This document shows, piece after piece, positions 35,611 to 46,287 of a stretch of DNA of 64,000 nucleotides. Numbering within the stretch: position 1 is the stretch's first letter; each line of letters opens with the position of its first letter. The stretch comes from Coleophoma eucalyptorum (lineage: Eukaryota > Ascomycota > Leotiomycetes > Helotiales > Dermateaceae): NCBI GenBank assembly GCA_026120035.1, contig JALRME010000018.1, forward strand, positions 186,001-250,000. Direction: 5' to 3'. Both the position numbers and the translations under genes were made by a program. The notes beneath the pieces were generated by a model that worked only from the letters and a program-made list of their open reading frames with translations, was not told the origin of the DNA and did not search any database.

Positions 35611-36842
35611 ATGCCCGATCTCAATTCGCTGCCTCCCTCATCGTCGCGCTCGATCCCGTCCTCGCCACCATTGATTCGTGCAATGTCTTCTTCTGCGGAA
35701 GGCACTGCCATACGAGGTCAGACACCCTCACCTCGTTCTACCTCGACCTCGTTATTTGCTGCCGCGGCTGTTAATGCTGGTTTGCAGCATGAAGATTCTA
35801 GGCGCGGTACTTGCTTGCAGTTTTATGGCCTGAAGCTATGAGGTATACTAACGGCTGTATAGGTTCGTCCGGGGCTTCACGAAATCGACCTCCTTCACAG
35901 AGCGGCAGGCGGCGGTCCAATGTCTTGATGAACCTGCAGCTCAACGACCCAAGTTTGCCCGGCCCTGGCGAGATGATAAATGAGGAACATGTTGCTTCAT
36001 TTCGAACCGCTAGTCCACAGTCGATCGGAGGTTCACCCATAATTGCTACTGGAGATCCTCATCATAATCGAGCTCCTAGCCTTGGGGAAATTCATCAGGA
36101 GCTTGAACAAGAACAAGAGGCACAAGTAGTGAGTCTACCAAGTCCGAACGGCTAGGAGCAGTTCCGCCATGCCAGTTTTATACTGACCTGTCTAGAATCG
36201 CCTGCTCCAGATGATCCGCACACAACAGCAGCAACTTCAACAACTACAAGCCACAGCTGGACAGAACCAAGCGACACCCCCAGTCATAGATGACTCTACG
36301 CCCACATCTGAAAGATCAATGTCTTTCTCATTGCCCAATCCACCACAAGCACCAACTTCTGTTATTGCAACGCCACGCTCTCCTCGCCATCCGCGCAGTT
36401 CATTTGATCTTGCAAGAGCAGACATACAACGGCGGTCGCGAACACCAAGCCGGGCTGCATCACCTAGAATTCGAGCGTCGTCAATCAGTGCGGAAGGTGG
36501 TGAAGCTTGGAGCCTCGGTGGCCGAGATGAGAGTGCTTTCTATCAAGCTGAAACACAGATGATGATTAGGGAGAACCAAATGCTTCGGCAAAGAATCAGA
36601 GAGCTGGGTAGGGTTTGGTAGTCCCAGTCTATAAGTATGTCTTGCTGACCTAAACGTCTCTTCAAGAGCGACAACTGTCCGACCTAAACCCACATGGCTC
36701 GATATCACATGAACCAGCATCACACTCCCAGCTGACCCATTCGCATTCCGTTTCCGAAGCAACGCCAATATCGACATCAACTACTGTCCCAGGAACGTTT
36801 CCAACAAGCGCTACAGATACCGAAGAGGCCAAGGATGACTGA
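35611..36842 (+). CDS. Q-rich coiled-coil orphan protein
   Basis: Exons 35611-35806, 35863-36128, 36196-36607 and 36667-36842 give 349 aa; all three introns (56, 67, 59 nt) have good donors and YAG acceptors, the first with a TACTAAC branch. No known domain. Visible: Ser/Pro-rich N-terminus, RRRSNVLMNLQLNDPSLPGPGEM (~80-105), HQELEQEQEAQV-NRLLQMIRTQQQQLQQLQ, a coiled coil formed across the second intron (~140-175), a Ser/Arg-rich RRSRTPSRAASPRIRASS region, and a second coiled coil TQMMIRENQMLRQRIRELG-ERQLSDL (~270-300) spanning the third intron. The heptads in the joined exons support the splice calls. Probable self-associating scaffold; function unknown. Confidence 0.72.
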
Positions 36843-37555
36843 AAGGATGAGGGTATAGGGTACGGATTATAAACGATGCTTATGATTTGTCTGGTGTGAC
36901 ACAATTGGCAGGCGCAAAAAAAACAACTGCAATTATACTGAAGTATCAAATGGGTATGAAACTGAAATGGTCGGCGTTTTGGGGGTAGAAATTGACTTCA
37001 CACGGAGCCGCCTAAAGGTTTAACAAAAGGAGCACTATTCTCTTCTATATCCCGGGACAGTGTATAGTCTGTGGTGTCGGTGAAACTCTTTATTATCATG
37101 AATTCTCATAACGATCCATTCTTAAGAATTAAATAGACCTCTGGCTATGACCAGATACTGGTCCCAAACACAGCATTCACCTTGAAGATATAGAAGAATA
37201 TCTTTATTGACTGCACAGCGCCTATTCTTCTATCGTTCTAATTCTATGATGCTTCAGTGAAAAGTTACATCGTCACCGATCTGGCAGAATTATATTAACC
37301 CAGTTGCTAATTTACAAATGGTCAGTATAGGTAGATAGGTGAGAGTGGAGTATTTATTCTCTTGGAGGCTGTACGTTGTAAACTCCTGGCCCCGAAAATG
37401 TAAATGCCCAGTCCCGGGATCAACCGCGAACCGAAGGTAACGATAAAATTGCATCATACCGATAACGCAGCTTATCCGAATATATCAACGGTCCACCAAG
37501 ATGGCCGTTTCGCGATTGCAACTCCAAAGAGGACAGCTTTTCCCAGTCCCTCGTA
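36843..37555. other. Spacer upstream of L-2-HGDH gene
   Basis: About 710 bp, AT-rich in the middle. No gene seen; 3' UTR of the coiled-coil gene and promoter of the dehydrogenase. Confidence 0.4.
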
Positions 37556-38886
37556 ATGTTTTCACACACCTTGCGAAGACAATGGGCAGCTAAGAAGGCG
37601 TGCTGCAGAAGATTTGCGACCACTGCTGTGCGAGAGAATGATTTCACCCATGCTGTAAGTCGAGCTTTGAGGAGGTTTTATCGGAGCTTTGTGCTGAGGG
37701 CGGTGTTCAGGTTATAGGTGGTGGTGCTGTAGGTCTTGCGATTGCGAGGCAATTGGCAAGCAGAGATGGCACAAGTACGATCCTCGTCGAAAGGAATTCT
37801 GCTGTAGGAATGGAGACAAGCTCCCGGAATTCTGAGGTTTGCTCCTCTCTCTGTCACAAAACAGAGCACCTGCTGACAACGTTCTCAATCCAGGTGATCC
37901 ATGCAGGCATATACTATGGCGAAAATACACTCAAGACAAAACTCTGTATACGTGGTCGAGAGATGTTATACGAGCTTTGCGAGAAGAATTCTATTCCAGC
38001 ACGCAATACGGGCAAGTGGATTGTGGCCCAGACCTCAGAGCAATGGGAAGAGTTGGTCAAGGTATACGACTTTACACGGGAGATTGGTGTCCCAACGGAA
38101 TTTATATCACAAGAAGATGCAGCCAGGAGAGAGCCGTTTGTCCAAGCCAAAGCAGGTATTCTTGAGAGTCCTACCACTGGAATCGTTGACAGTCATTCAT
38201 ATATGCAATATTTACTGGGAGATTTCGAGGACCGCGGTGGTGATGTTGCTCTCTATTCGCCAGTAGTTTCGATAACACCACTCGGCGACCATGGGAGTGC
38301 TGGGTGGAAGATTACCACCAAGGATGTGAGGACTGGCGAAGAAAGCAGCTTCACGAGCGAAACCATTATAAATTCTGCAGGGCTAGGAGCCTGCGATATC
38401 AACAACATGATCCTACCTGCAACACGGCATCGAACGCTCTATTATGCAAAAGGCAACTACTTCTCCTACGCAGCATCATCTCCATCGACAAAGCACCTCA
38501 TCTATCCAGCACCTGAGCCAGGTCTTGGAGGCTTGGGAACCCATCTCACACTTGATATTTCTGGCCGGATCCGATTTGGTCCCGATGTAGAATGGGTTGA
38601 GGATCCAACCAACCTGGCTGTCAACGATAGCCGCCTGCCACAGGCTATTGAGCAAATCAAGAGGTTTCTGCCTGGTATCAAGGTCGATGCAATCCAACCT
38701 GACTATGCAGGTATCAGGCCAAAGCTGGGCAAATACAGTGCTGTAGCCAGTGGGAAGACCTTCTTAGATTTCATCATCAGGAAGGAAGAAGGTTACGAAG
38801 GGTTTGTGAACCTGCTAGGTATTGAAAGTCCCGGTCTCACCAGTAGTTTGGCCATTGCAGAGTATGTTGATCAGCTGATGCATTGA
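37556..38886 (+). CDS. L-2-hydroxyglutarate dehydrogenase, mitochondrial (FAD)
   Basis: FAD-dependent oxidation of L-2-hydroxyglutarate to 2-oxoglutarate, a metabolite-repair reaction. Exons 37556-37654, 37711-37836 and 37894-38886 give 405 aa. Exon 1 encodes a matrix presequence (MFSHTLRRQWAAKKACCRRFATT). The Rossmann FAD motif VIGGGAVGLAIAR (~34-46) starts exactly at exon 2; next come SSRNSEVIHAGIYY, the family signature across intron 2, then GKWIVAQ, a middle substrate domain, and PDYAGIRPKLG and LGIESPGLTSSLAIAEYV near the end. Intron 2 is 57 nt, in frame and stop-free, so an unspliced reading would insert 19 residues between Glu and Val of that signature. DAO superfamily; the L-2-HGDH call rests on these motifs. 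Confidence 0.9.
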
Positions 38887-40375
38887 TCGAGGATCTTGAG
38901 CCATTGTACCTCTTTTGAAGTGTTTGTTTGTATATGATTGAAATCCTATCTCGTCCTGGCGACGTACAAGTTCACTGATAGACTGGTGTTATGTTTTTGG
39001 CTCTGTCCATAACGTCTTCCCAACAAGTAAATAAATAAATAACGTAGCTCCAATACATATTGAAGGGCTACTGACAGTCTCAAGAGCCGTATTTCAAAGC
39101 GAATCAATTGTGGAGCTTATCTTGATAGATCAATTGTTCCGTCTGTAAACTACAGCCCATTCCTCACATTCTTTTAGTATAAGTTACGCGATACCTACCA
39201 ATCTATATAAACCACCTAAGGTGTTTCGTACCTAGATGTAGATACAGAGTCTCGGTGCAAGAACGGGAGTAAATGGCCTGTTATTCCGAACCCCCCCCCA
39301 CGATACGGACAAGCGAAGCGAGCCTCCTATGCAGCTCGTCGCGTAACCCCAAATCTAAACACTCAGACCAACCTGGAGTGAATGGAATGAAGACCTAATG
39401 ACCGAGAGTTCAACGCTGAGCTTACATCGTCTTCGTGGCGTCATGGTTCTATGTCTGTCTCAACCTCACGTGAAGATAGGCTTTCTGATAGCATACCACT
39501 GTCATTCAATTGGGTATTTCCTTGGCGTCAGAGCGTCTTGAATGCAGAGTTCCATGCTTGTTCTGATCTGATAGGACCTGTTATATGCTTGCAGTAAGTC
39601 TTAGAGCCAGCCTATAGTTGAGTATAGATTCGTCACTTTCTGCATCTGTGCCCTGGGGATTCCTGTTTGATCTGCCCCGACCTTGGCTTGATGGAGTAGG
39701 TGATAGGTGGTAGGTGGTTTCAATGCACGCGATCTCACATGAGGCAAGAATGATTGAAGCCTCATGAGCGAATGCCGATGCAAAACTCCTCTTTCTTGGA
39801 GCGACATGGGGAAACCAAGACTTCGATTAGTTCTCCATGCTACCGGACATAACAGTGCTTCCTGGCCGACGACTAAGAAGTGTCGTACTGTATGCAATGC
39901 ATACGGCGCAGAAGGTGTCGGCCCTTGCCAGAATGTCACTGCGAAGCGATGACTTGCTCAGCCTCTTCATACGCAACTTCTAGGCCAGAATCGGACAACG
40001 CAAATATGCTGCGATAGTACACTGAGCGTCACCGATTGCCCACGACTGGACGTCTCCTCGCCCTTATCAGATCGGTTGCCATACAATGTCCGCTTCAACC
40101 ACTGCTAACTCTGCACTCCCCAACTATCTCTATTACCTAGTAGCTGCCGACACCCGAGGACTGCTTTAGCAGCAACTCTACATGCCAGTGAGTAAGTGGG
40201 TGCAGAATTCCTGTTAGGCCATTGGGATAAGTATTCCAACCTTCCCCGCAATCTCTTCTCCTGCTTCCAGTTCTTCGTAGTCCTTGCATTCTTCTCCCAA
40301 ACGATCTCGCGCTGTTGAAATCTCGGGACTCCGTCTGTCTTGTTCCGTTGGCTGTGACCAAGACGAATAGAAATC
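38887..40375. other. Spacer upstream of MFS gene
   Basis: About 1.5 kb, no supported gene. A run of nine C lies at 39291-39299. Likely promoter and leader of the MFS transporter. Confidence 0.4.
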
Positions 40376-42292
40376 ATGGCGCCTAAAAGAAGCTACCTAG
40401 ATCAACCTTCTGCCACTAATAATAGTGCTGTCACGGAAGCGATCGTTCACCAGCAGGAACCGCTTCTCATCAATGGCGACGTTGAAGCCCAAGCACGTGC
40501 TAAGGCAAAGGAAACAAAAGTTTCGTACATGAGTCTACCTAAGAAAGGTCAGCTTGCCCTGCTATGCATTGCCCGAATGGCCGATCCTCTAGCTGCAACA
40601 TCTATTCAGGTATGTATCCTTATGATTTCCCATATAGGTAATCAAAGTACCCGAACAAAAATAGCTTACATTGGCACTCTCTTCTCGTGATAGTCGTACA
40701 TGTTCTACCAGCTCAAGTTCTTCGACCCAACAGCCTCTACTGCTCGGATCTCTACGCAGGCCGGCATTCTTGTCGGTGCCAAGACAGCGGCAGCTGTCTG
40801 CACGGGAATGCTTTGGGGAAGGGTTGCAGACTCGGAATGGGGAGGACGAAAGACCGTATTGATGATCGGTTTGCTGAGTGCAGGTACATCATCAGTCTGA
40901 GATGAGCTGGTTGAGGTTGAATTAAAGCTGATAGTAAGCAGGTCTGGCGTGCGTCGGCTATGGCTTCTCAAAAACCTTTGTCTCGGCAGTCTGCTGGCAA
41001 GTATTTGGCGGTGCTATGAGCAGCAATGTTGGAATTACCAGATGTGTGGTGGCTGAGTTGAATCCCGAAAAACGGTTGGTGGCTCTCTTGCCTCGTACTA
41101 AGCGCTCGAATTGACACTTCCCAGCTTCCGAACACGAGCTTTATTGCTTCTACCTCTTTTCGCCAGCTTAGGAATGCTTATTGGCCCTTTAGTTGGAGGA
41201 CTCCTGAGCTCTACAGGAGGAAGCTCAATTGCCCAAGCCTATCCATATGCACCTCCCAATCTATTTGTAGCCGCCATATATGGCATTGCAGCCATAGGCG
41301 TGTTCTTTGGACTAGAGGAAACGCTTGAAAGTCTACATCACGAAGGAAGCTTCTTCCATCGCCTCTGGAAGAAATTCAAGAGGACCCTGAGCACAGATAA
41401 ATCCCAAGATCACGACTATGCGCCACTTGACAGCGAGACGGGAGACAGAAGTCCGGTTGTTGAGCTCATGGATGGCCAGGAGAGCAGTCAACCCCAAGCA
41501 CCACCAAAGCGAAAGGCTACACTGCCTTTCTACCGTATCTGGACCTTCAATGTCATCTGCACCATGCTTGCACATTTCATCATCGCGGGCCATCTCGCAA
41601 CATTCACCAATCTCTGGGCCATCTTCCTCAGTACACCTGTTGGCAAAGAGGATGAGCAGAATCCACCGCTTCGATTCAACGGCGGCTTAGGCATGGAGCC
41701 AAAACAAGTCGGATTTGCCATGTCGGCATTGGGAGCTATCGGGGTAGTCTTGCAGTTGGTCATCTACCCCAAATTAAATGATCGGTTCGGCACTATCAAG
41801 ATCTGGCGCGGTTCGCTCTTCATCTTCCCCATAGTCTATCTCATGGCACCCTTCCTCTCCCTCGTTGCTTCAGCCGGCAGTGCAGATATCGAAACATCAG
41901 CTCTCGTCTGGCTGGCTATGGGTTTTGTACTGCTGCTGTTCGTCATGGGGCGAACCGGTGTCACACCAGCAACGACCCTCCTCATCAACGACTGCACACC
42001 GCATCCCTCAGTGCGTGGAACGATCCACACGGCCGGGACGGTCATTGGAAACTCATCGCGTAGTTTATTCCCCATTATTGCGTTCTGGATCTTTGGCAAG
42101 GGTCAGCAGATTGGTGTTGTTGGCTTGGGATTCTGGTTCGTGGCCTGCCTGGCGATCCTGGCCTGTGTGGCGAGTAAGTGGGTCACAGAGGGCTCGAATG
42201 GCAAGGAGATTGTTCTGGAAGGCGATGAGCCGGAGCAGCAAAGCGGTGATCAGCCTAACGGTGCAAATGGGAATCGGAAATCCTCAAAGTGA
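40376..42292 (+). CDS. MFS transporter
   Basis: Exons 40376-40609, 40694-40883, 40942-41074 and 41125-42292 give 574 aa. The N-terminus is cytosolic and has no signal peptide. MFS signatures: loop 2-3 motif GRVADSEWGGRKTVLMIG (motif A-like, G-x-x-x-D-x-x-G-R-R/K-x form) and VAELNPEKRFRTRALLLL after span 4, then LGMLIGPLVGGLLS in span 5. A long central loop (~265-330) contains a charged insert, followed by six more spans and a hydrophilic tail. The third intron has a weak donor (GTTGGT) but a good TTGAC branch and the only join that restores KRFRTRAL. It resembles the fungal YCR023C/multidrug-like branch; substrate unknown. No neighbouring genes suggest a pathway. Confidence 0.87.
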
Positions 42293-42871
42293 AGAAACAA
42301 GGTTGGTGCGAATGAGATTGATATCTTCGTGCTGAAGCTTAGTCGATTTTCTCGTAGGTAGTTCCTCAAAAACAGTTCTGGTGAGTTATTTCTCGGTTCG
42401 AGGCAGCCTTATTTGTATTTAGATGGGATTATCAAAATTAGACTGCCAGCATGGTATCTTCTGACCAGAGCGTGGCTGGTTTAACGAGGATTCTTCGTTC
42501 CTGTTGACCCCTTTATCAAATAGAAAGGGCCTTATTGCAACCCCGCTCGGCAAGCGAAGTTACTGAAAAAGGATTCTCGATATCTAGGAAGGTCAGATAG
42601 GTCAGTATGCAGTTCACAGTTCAGTGTCAAGAGCCAAGAAGTAGATTTCCCCAGATGTGGCATTGCCAAATTTGGCAAGCCCGTAAATGCTTGTGTGATT
42701 TGTTCGCCAGAGCTATATGCTACTCAATTTCCCTCCTCCCAATCCCATGCCAAAAGTAGGTGTTCCCAACTATATATATCCACCCCCATATGCCAATCCT
42801 AACCTCCCAAGGTATTTCAGACGCCAGCCACATCGTGTAAGATGGGTAAGTACAATATTAAGGAAGAAAAT
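42293..42871. other. Convergent 3' spacer
   Basis: About 580 bp between stops of the MFS gene (+) and the Tpt1-like gene (-); no gene seen. Confidence 0.45.
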
Positions 42872-43913
42872 TTAATCGGAAGAAGAACCCTCGTCCTCGC
42901 TGCTGGCCTTCATCTCCTTGGAGACCCAGCCCTTGCCCTTGCCGCTTCCCTTCTTGCCCTTGACACCCTTACCTCTAAGACCGATGGGAATCTCCTTTCG
43001 AACCTCGCCATTCTCGAAGAGAACACCGATGTCGGATCGGCGGGCAACGGCCTTAGCCCAGAATTCCTTAGGGATGCTACCCTTGACATCACCCTCGGTT
43101 ACGATGTTGCCGTTCTCGGCACGTGCCCATCGGATTTTGTCATCGGCCTCCATGATCTCACGGAGGTTGATGTAAATGGATACATCAGCGGTGCTGGCGG
43201 CGCGGATCTCGCTGCCGTCCTCATCGACCTTGATGGACTTGAACTGGAGGACGGCCTGGCCGCCTGCTCGCTTGATGCCGCCGGAAGCGAGCACCAATGG
43301 GTAGTTGGGGTATGAGGTCTCGTAGACAACCATGTCTGGAAGGTCGGCGGAGGTGGTGGTGAGAGGAGTGAATTTGTCGGCTGCAGAGGCTGCGGTAGGA
43401 GAGGATGGAGTTTGAGTCGTGACTGGTGCAAGACGAATCTCGTAGTCAGATGGGTCGGTGGTCTCAGCAGTGGCATCTGGGTCTCTTCGGGTGATGAAGC
43501 GTCCCTTGGAGGCGGAGGACTCGACGACGGCGAGGAGCTCAGAGAGGGTAACTTCAAGAGCTGTGATGTTTGGGTGTTGGAGCTATGTCAATTAGTATGC
43601 CACCGCAAATAGTACACAGTGGAGGATGACTCACGACTTCCTCGCAATCAACCCAGCCGTCGGAGGCTACGAGCTTTCCCTCCTCCTCTTCCTCCCCCTC
43701 CTCGGTGGTTCTCTTCAGAACAAAGGACAGAGCCTTGGAGATGGTGACCTCTCGGTCATCAACCACACTGTATCCACGACCGCGGGTCTTCTTGACCACA
43801 CTGCCGCCGTGCTTGCTACGGCCATGTCTGGCAGCACCAGGTGAGACTGGAGAAGGAGCCATGATGCCTCCATCAAGGGCAAGGCCTGGCATTTGTTGGA
43901 GAACGGCAGTCAT
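42872..43913 (-). CDS. Tpt1/KptA-like RNA 2'-phosphotransferase homologue, probably catalytically degenerate
   Basis: Exons 43913-43635 and 43582-42872 (52-nt intron, GTGAGT...CATAG) give 329 aa. The N-lobe matches Tpt1: SKALSFVL (59-66), DGWVDCEEVLQHP and VTLSELLAVVESSASKGRF. The C-lobe keeps LVLASGGIKRAG (190-201), DVSIYINL (226-233) and a NGNIVTEG block (250-257). In active Tpt1 the enzyme removes the tRNA splice-site 2'-phosphate with NAD+, using an Arg-His pair after SKxLSxxL, an R-x-(N/T)QGHS loop, an HGT motif and a second Arg. Here Arg-His is Lys67-Arg68, the QGHS loop is replaced after Arg143 by LAPVT plus a Thr/Ser linker, and HGT is ETS (181-183). Only Arg143 and perhaps Arg220 remain. 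The tail is a Lys/Gly-rich stretch (294-312) and an acidic Ser end. Likely a pseudoenzyme; retained fold suggests RNA or nucleotide binding. Confidence 0.8.
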
Positions 43914-46287
43914 ATTGAATATGGTACTGGGCAAAGGACTCAGTTGTTGGACGAACGTAGATAGATGATGGGTATGGAAAGATGAATTGTGAATGAGAAT
44001 GAGAATAATGAAAGGCAATACTCGAGGAATTCGCAGGACTTATAAGCTTCGAGGTGGGGGGTAATGGTGGATGAAGGAAGGGCATGAAACTGTATCAATA
44101 TGGGAAAGAGATACGGTGAGACACGTCTCCCTGGAGTTGCTGTCAAGCAGACCAGCTTTCCACCAAGTCATTGGCCGCCAGTATCCCATCTTGGGAGAGC
44201 AGATGCAGCACGCAAACGGAACTGCACGTAACAATACTCAATTGACGCTTCTACCCAGGTCCTGGCAAGCCGTATGGTTCATGCCCTGCCCAGCGTCTTC
44301 ACGATGCAGGAGGGGACATGAGGGGTCGTGGAAAGAACGCATGAGCCTGTAGCACGCGTTCGAGCTGCGGGGCGAGCCGGGGCCAGACAGCGGATAGAGC
44401 GCTGTCTGATTATGATGGCAGTGAGCTGGTCATACATCAAATCCACACCGCCATGTCTGCGGGCCAGAAAGGGAAGAAGGCGAAGAATGGAGATGGAATG
44501 CAAGAGTGAGCTGGATACAACAGCCGTCGGAAGATTATGCAAGAGAACTCACGGTCTGGCGGTGAAGAAGGCCCGCCAGGCTCGCTTATGCACTGCTGGG
44601 CTTCGGACGAGGGCGAGAGGGAACATGTTGCATTGGCGAGCGATACTGAGACTTCGAGAAACAATGGAACTATGGACTGCCATGGACGCAGGTGGTTAAC
44701 TTTCCTTGGCTGCTGTATCTCTGGTCGAGTTGGCCACTATTACAAGTTTTTGCCACTCTGTACCTTGAAACGGCGCTGAGATGACCTCCCTCGTAGGCTG
44801 AGCAACTAAGTGCAGTGCAGTGCAGTCAGTCAGTCAGTCTTTCAGTCCTGCTCCGCGATAGTCGCTTAGAGGCCGACCCGATACCGCTCCTGAATCCAAT
44901 CCATTCTCCATTGTCCTCGTGCTCTCTTCTCAGCTCAGCTCAGCGCTCCCTTGCCTTCCTACCCCTCCCCCTCGGTACTGTGCTGTGTAGCATGGTCAAT
45001 GTCCTCAGCCCAAGGCAAATTAGATCGGTGACTCAAGGGTTTCAGGTCCAGTGGTCCATGGTCCACAGCAAACATGCCATCATATTTCGCACCGTAGCTC
45101 CATCGACCCCATACCAGATCGCACTTAGAGTACCATGTTGGCAGGTGGGTCCGGCCCCTTCTGGTCAGTCATAAGGCTTCGAAGGGACCATAAGGTGTTT
45201 GGGCTCAGAACTCACAAATAGCCGCTTCCGCCATCTCTATCGTGGACAATGACGAAATCTGTCAGATTCTTGCCAACGATGACTATTATCGGGTGAGAAG
45301 ACATCGTCCGACCGCCCGAAGGGAAGTCGAAGCCCAGCAGCACTGCTAACTGCTATCGAAGCGAGTCGTTGCCATCAATGTCCTCCGGCTCGAACGCCCG
45401 CAAAGTAGGCTGTATTTCGCATGCACTGGACAAGCACATTAACACCGTCAACGTCCACTGACATTGCGAACAAAGTCGGGTAGTTTCACGACTGGGTTGT
45501 CACGGGCTCTTCAACTCCTTATACATAAGACGGAAGAAGGATAGATGAATGTATCGTCAAACGCGTAGAGACAATGGTTGGGCGAGACGGTAGCGAGCCA
45601 TTGCCGCTGTCAATCATGCAGACCGGCAGGTTGGCGTCTAGGAAGGATGTGGCAGTGATGCAGTACTACAGGATGGTAGAAAATTGTGATCTGCTGAAGG
45701 AGCAAGCAACTATGTCTTTGTAGCCTCGACCATGGAGAAAGCCATGGAGAAATGCTAGTGCGATTTCACAGGTAGTCTCTGCAAAGATATCGAATGTTGT
45801 CTTCAGATTTGTTGCCATGCCTCAACACAGAATCTGCGGCCTGGACGTTCTACCCGATTTTGCGGCGTCGAACGAGTGCTCACGTGTTGGCATAGAAGGT
45901 GAGGGGGAGTTAATTCCCCGAGGAATGGTTATCAGGAGACAATCCCACTTGCTTCACCAGGAAAGAGCAGACCATTTTCTACACTATCTCGAGAAGGAAT
46001 GCATCGAGCGGATAGCTATCGTTGAAGGGGAGTTTTTAATTGCGCGAGAATAGAAAATATCGATAAGAGAGATAGACATATACTCCCCTGCAGGAATCCG
46101 GCAAAGTTCGCCGGCCATCTCGGACATTCTTCTCCTATGCCAATGCCCCCAAGCGAGTCGCACTCCACCCTACCTTATCTCCCCAACTCTCCTCCGCTGA
46201 ATCTGCACAGCTAACCTCCGGGTCCTCAGACTTTGCTCGAGGAGTCCGGTGCTTCTTTGAAACGTTTCTCATTGCTACATTCTGACA
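43914..46287. other. 2.4-kb gene-poor divergent spacer
   Basis: Separates the Tpt1-like gene (-) from the Zn2Cys6 regulator (+). No supported gene; a 78-codon frame at 45817-46053 lacks recognisable features. A (TGCAG)3 then (TCAG)3 simple-repeat patch lies at 44811-44837. The length is more than two ordinary promoters need. Confidence 0.4.
44811..44837. repeat. (TGCAG)3-(TCAG)3 simple repeat
   Basis: Three perfect pentamers directly followed by three tetramers; no gene overlaps. Confidence 0.85.

Noticed and set aside
42842..43315. 157-codon + strand frame over the Tpt1-like gene
   Set aside because: Antisense shadow; the minus-strand reading has conserved family blocks and a clean intron.
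45817..46053. 78-codon frame in the long spacer before the Zn2Cys6 gene
   Set aside because: I tried both strands for a dehydrogenase-like or other remnant and found no convincing motif.
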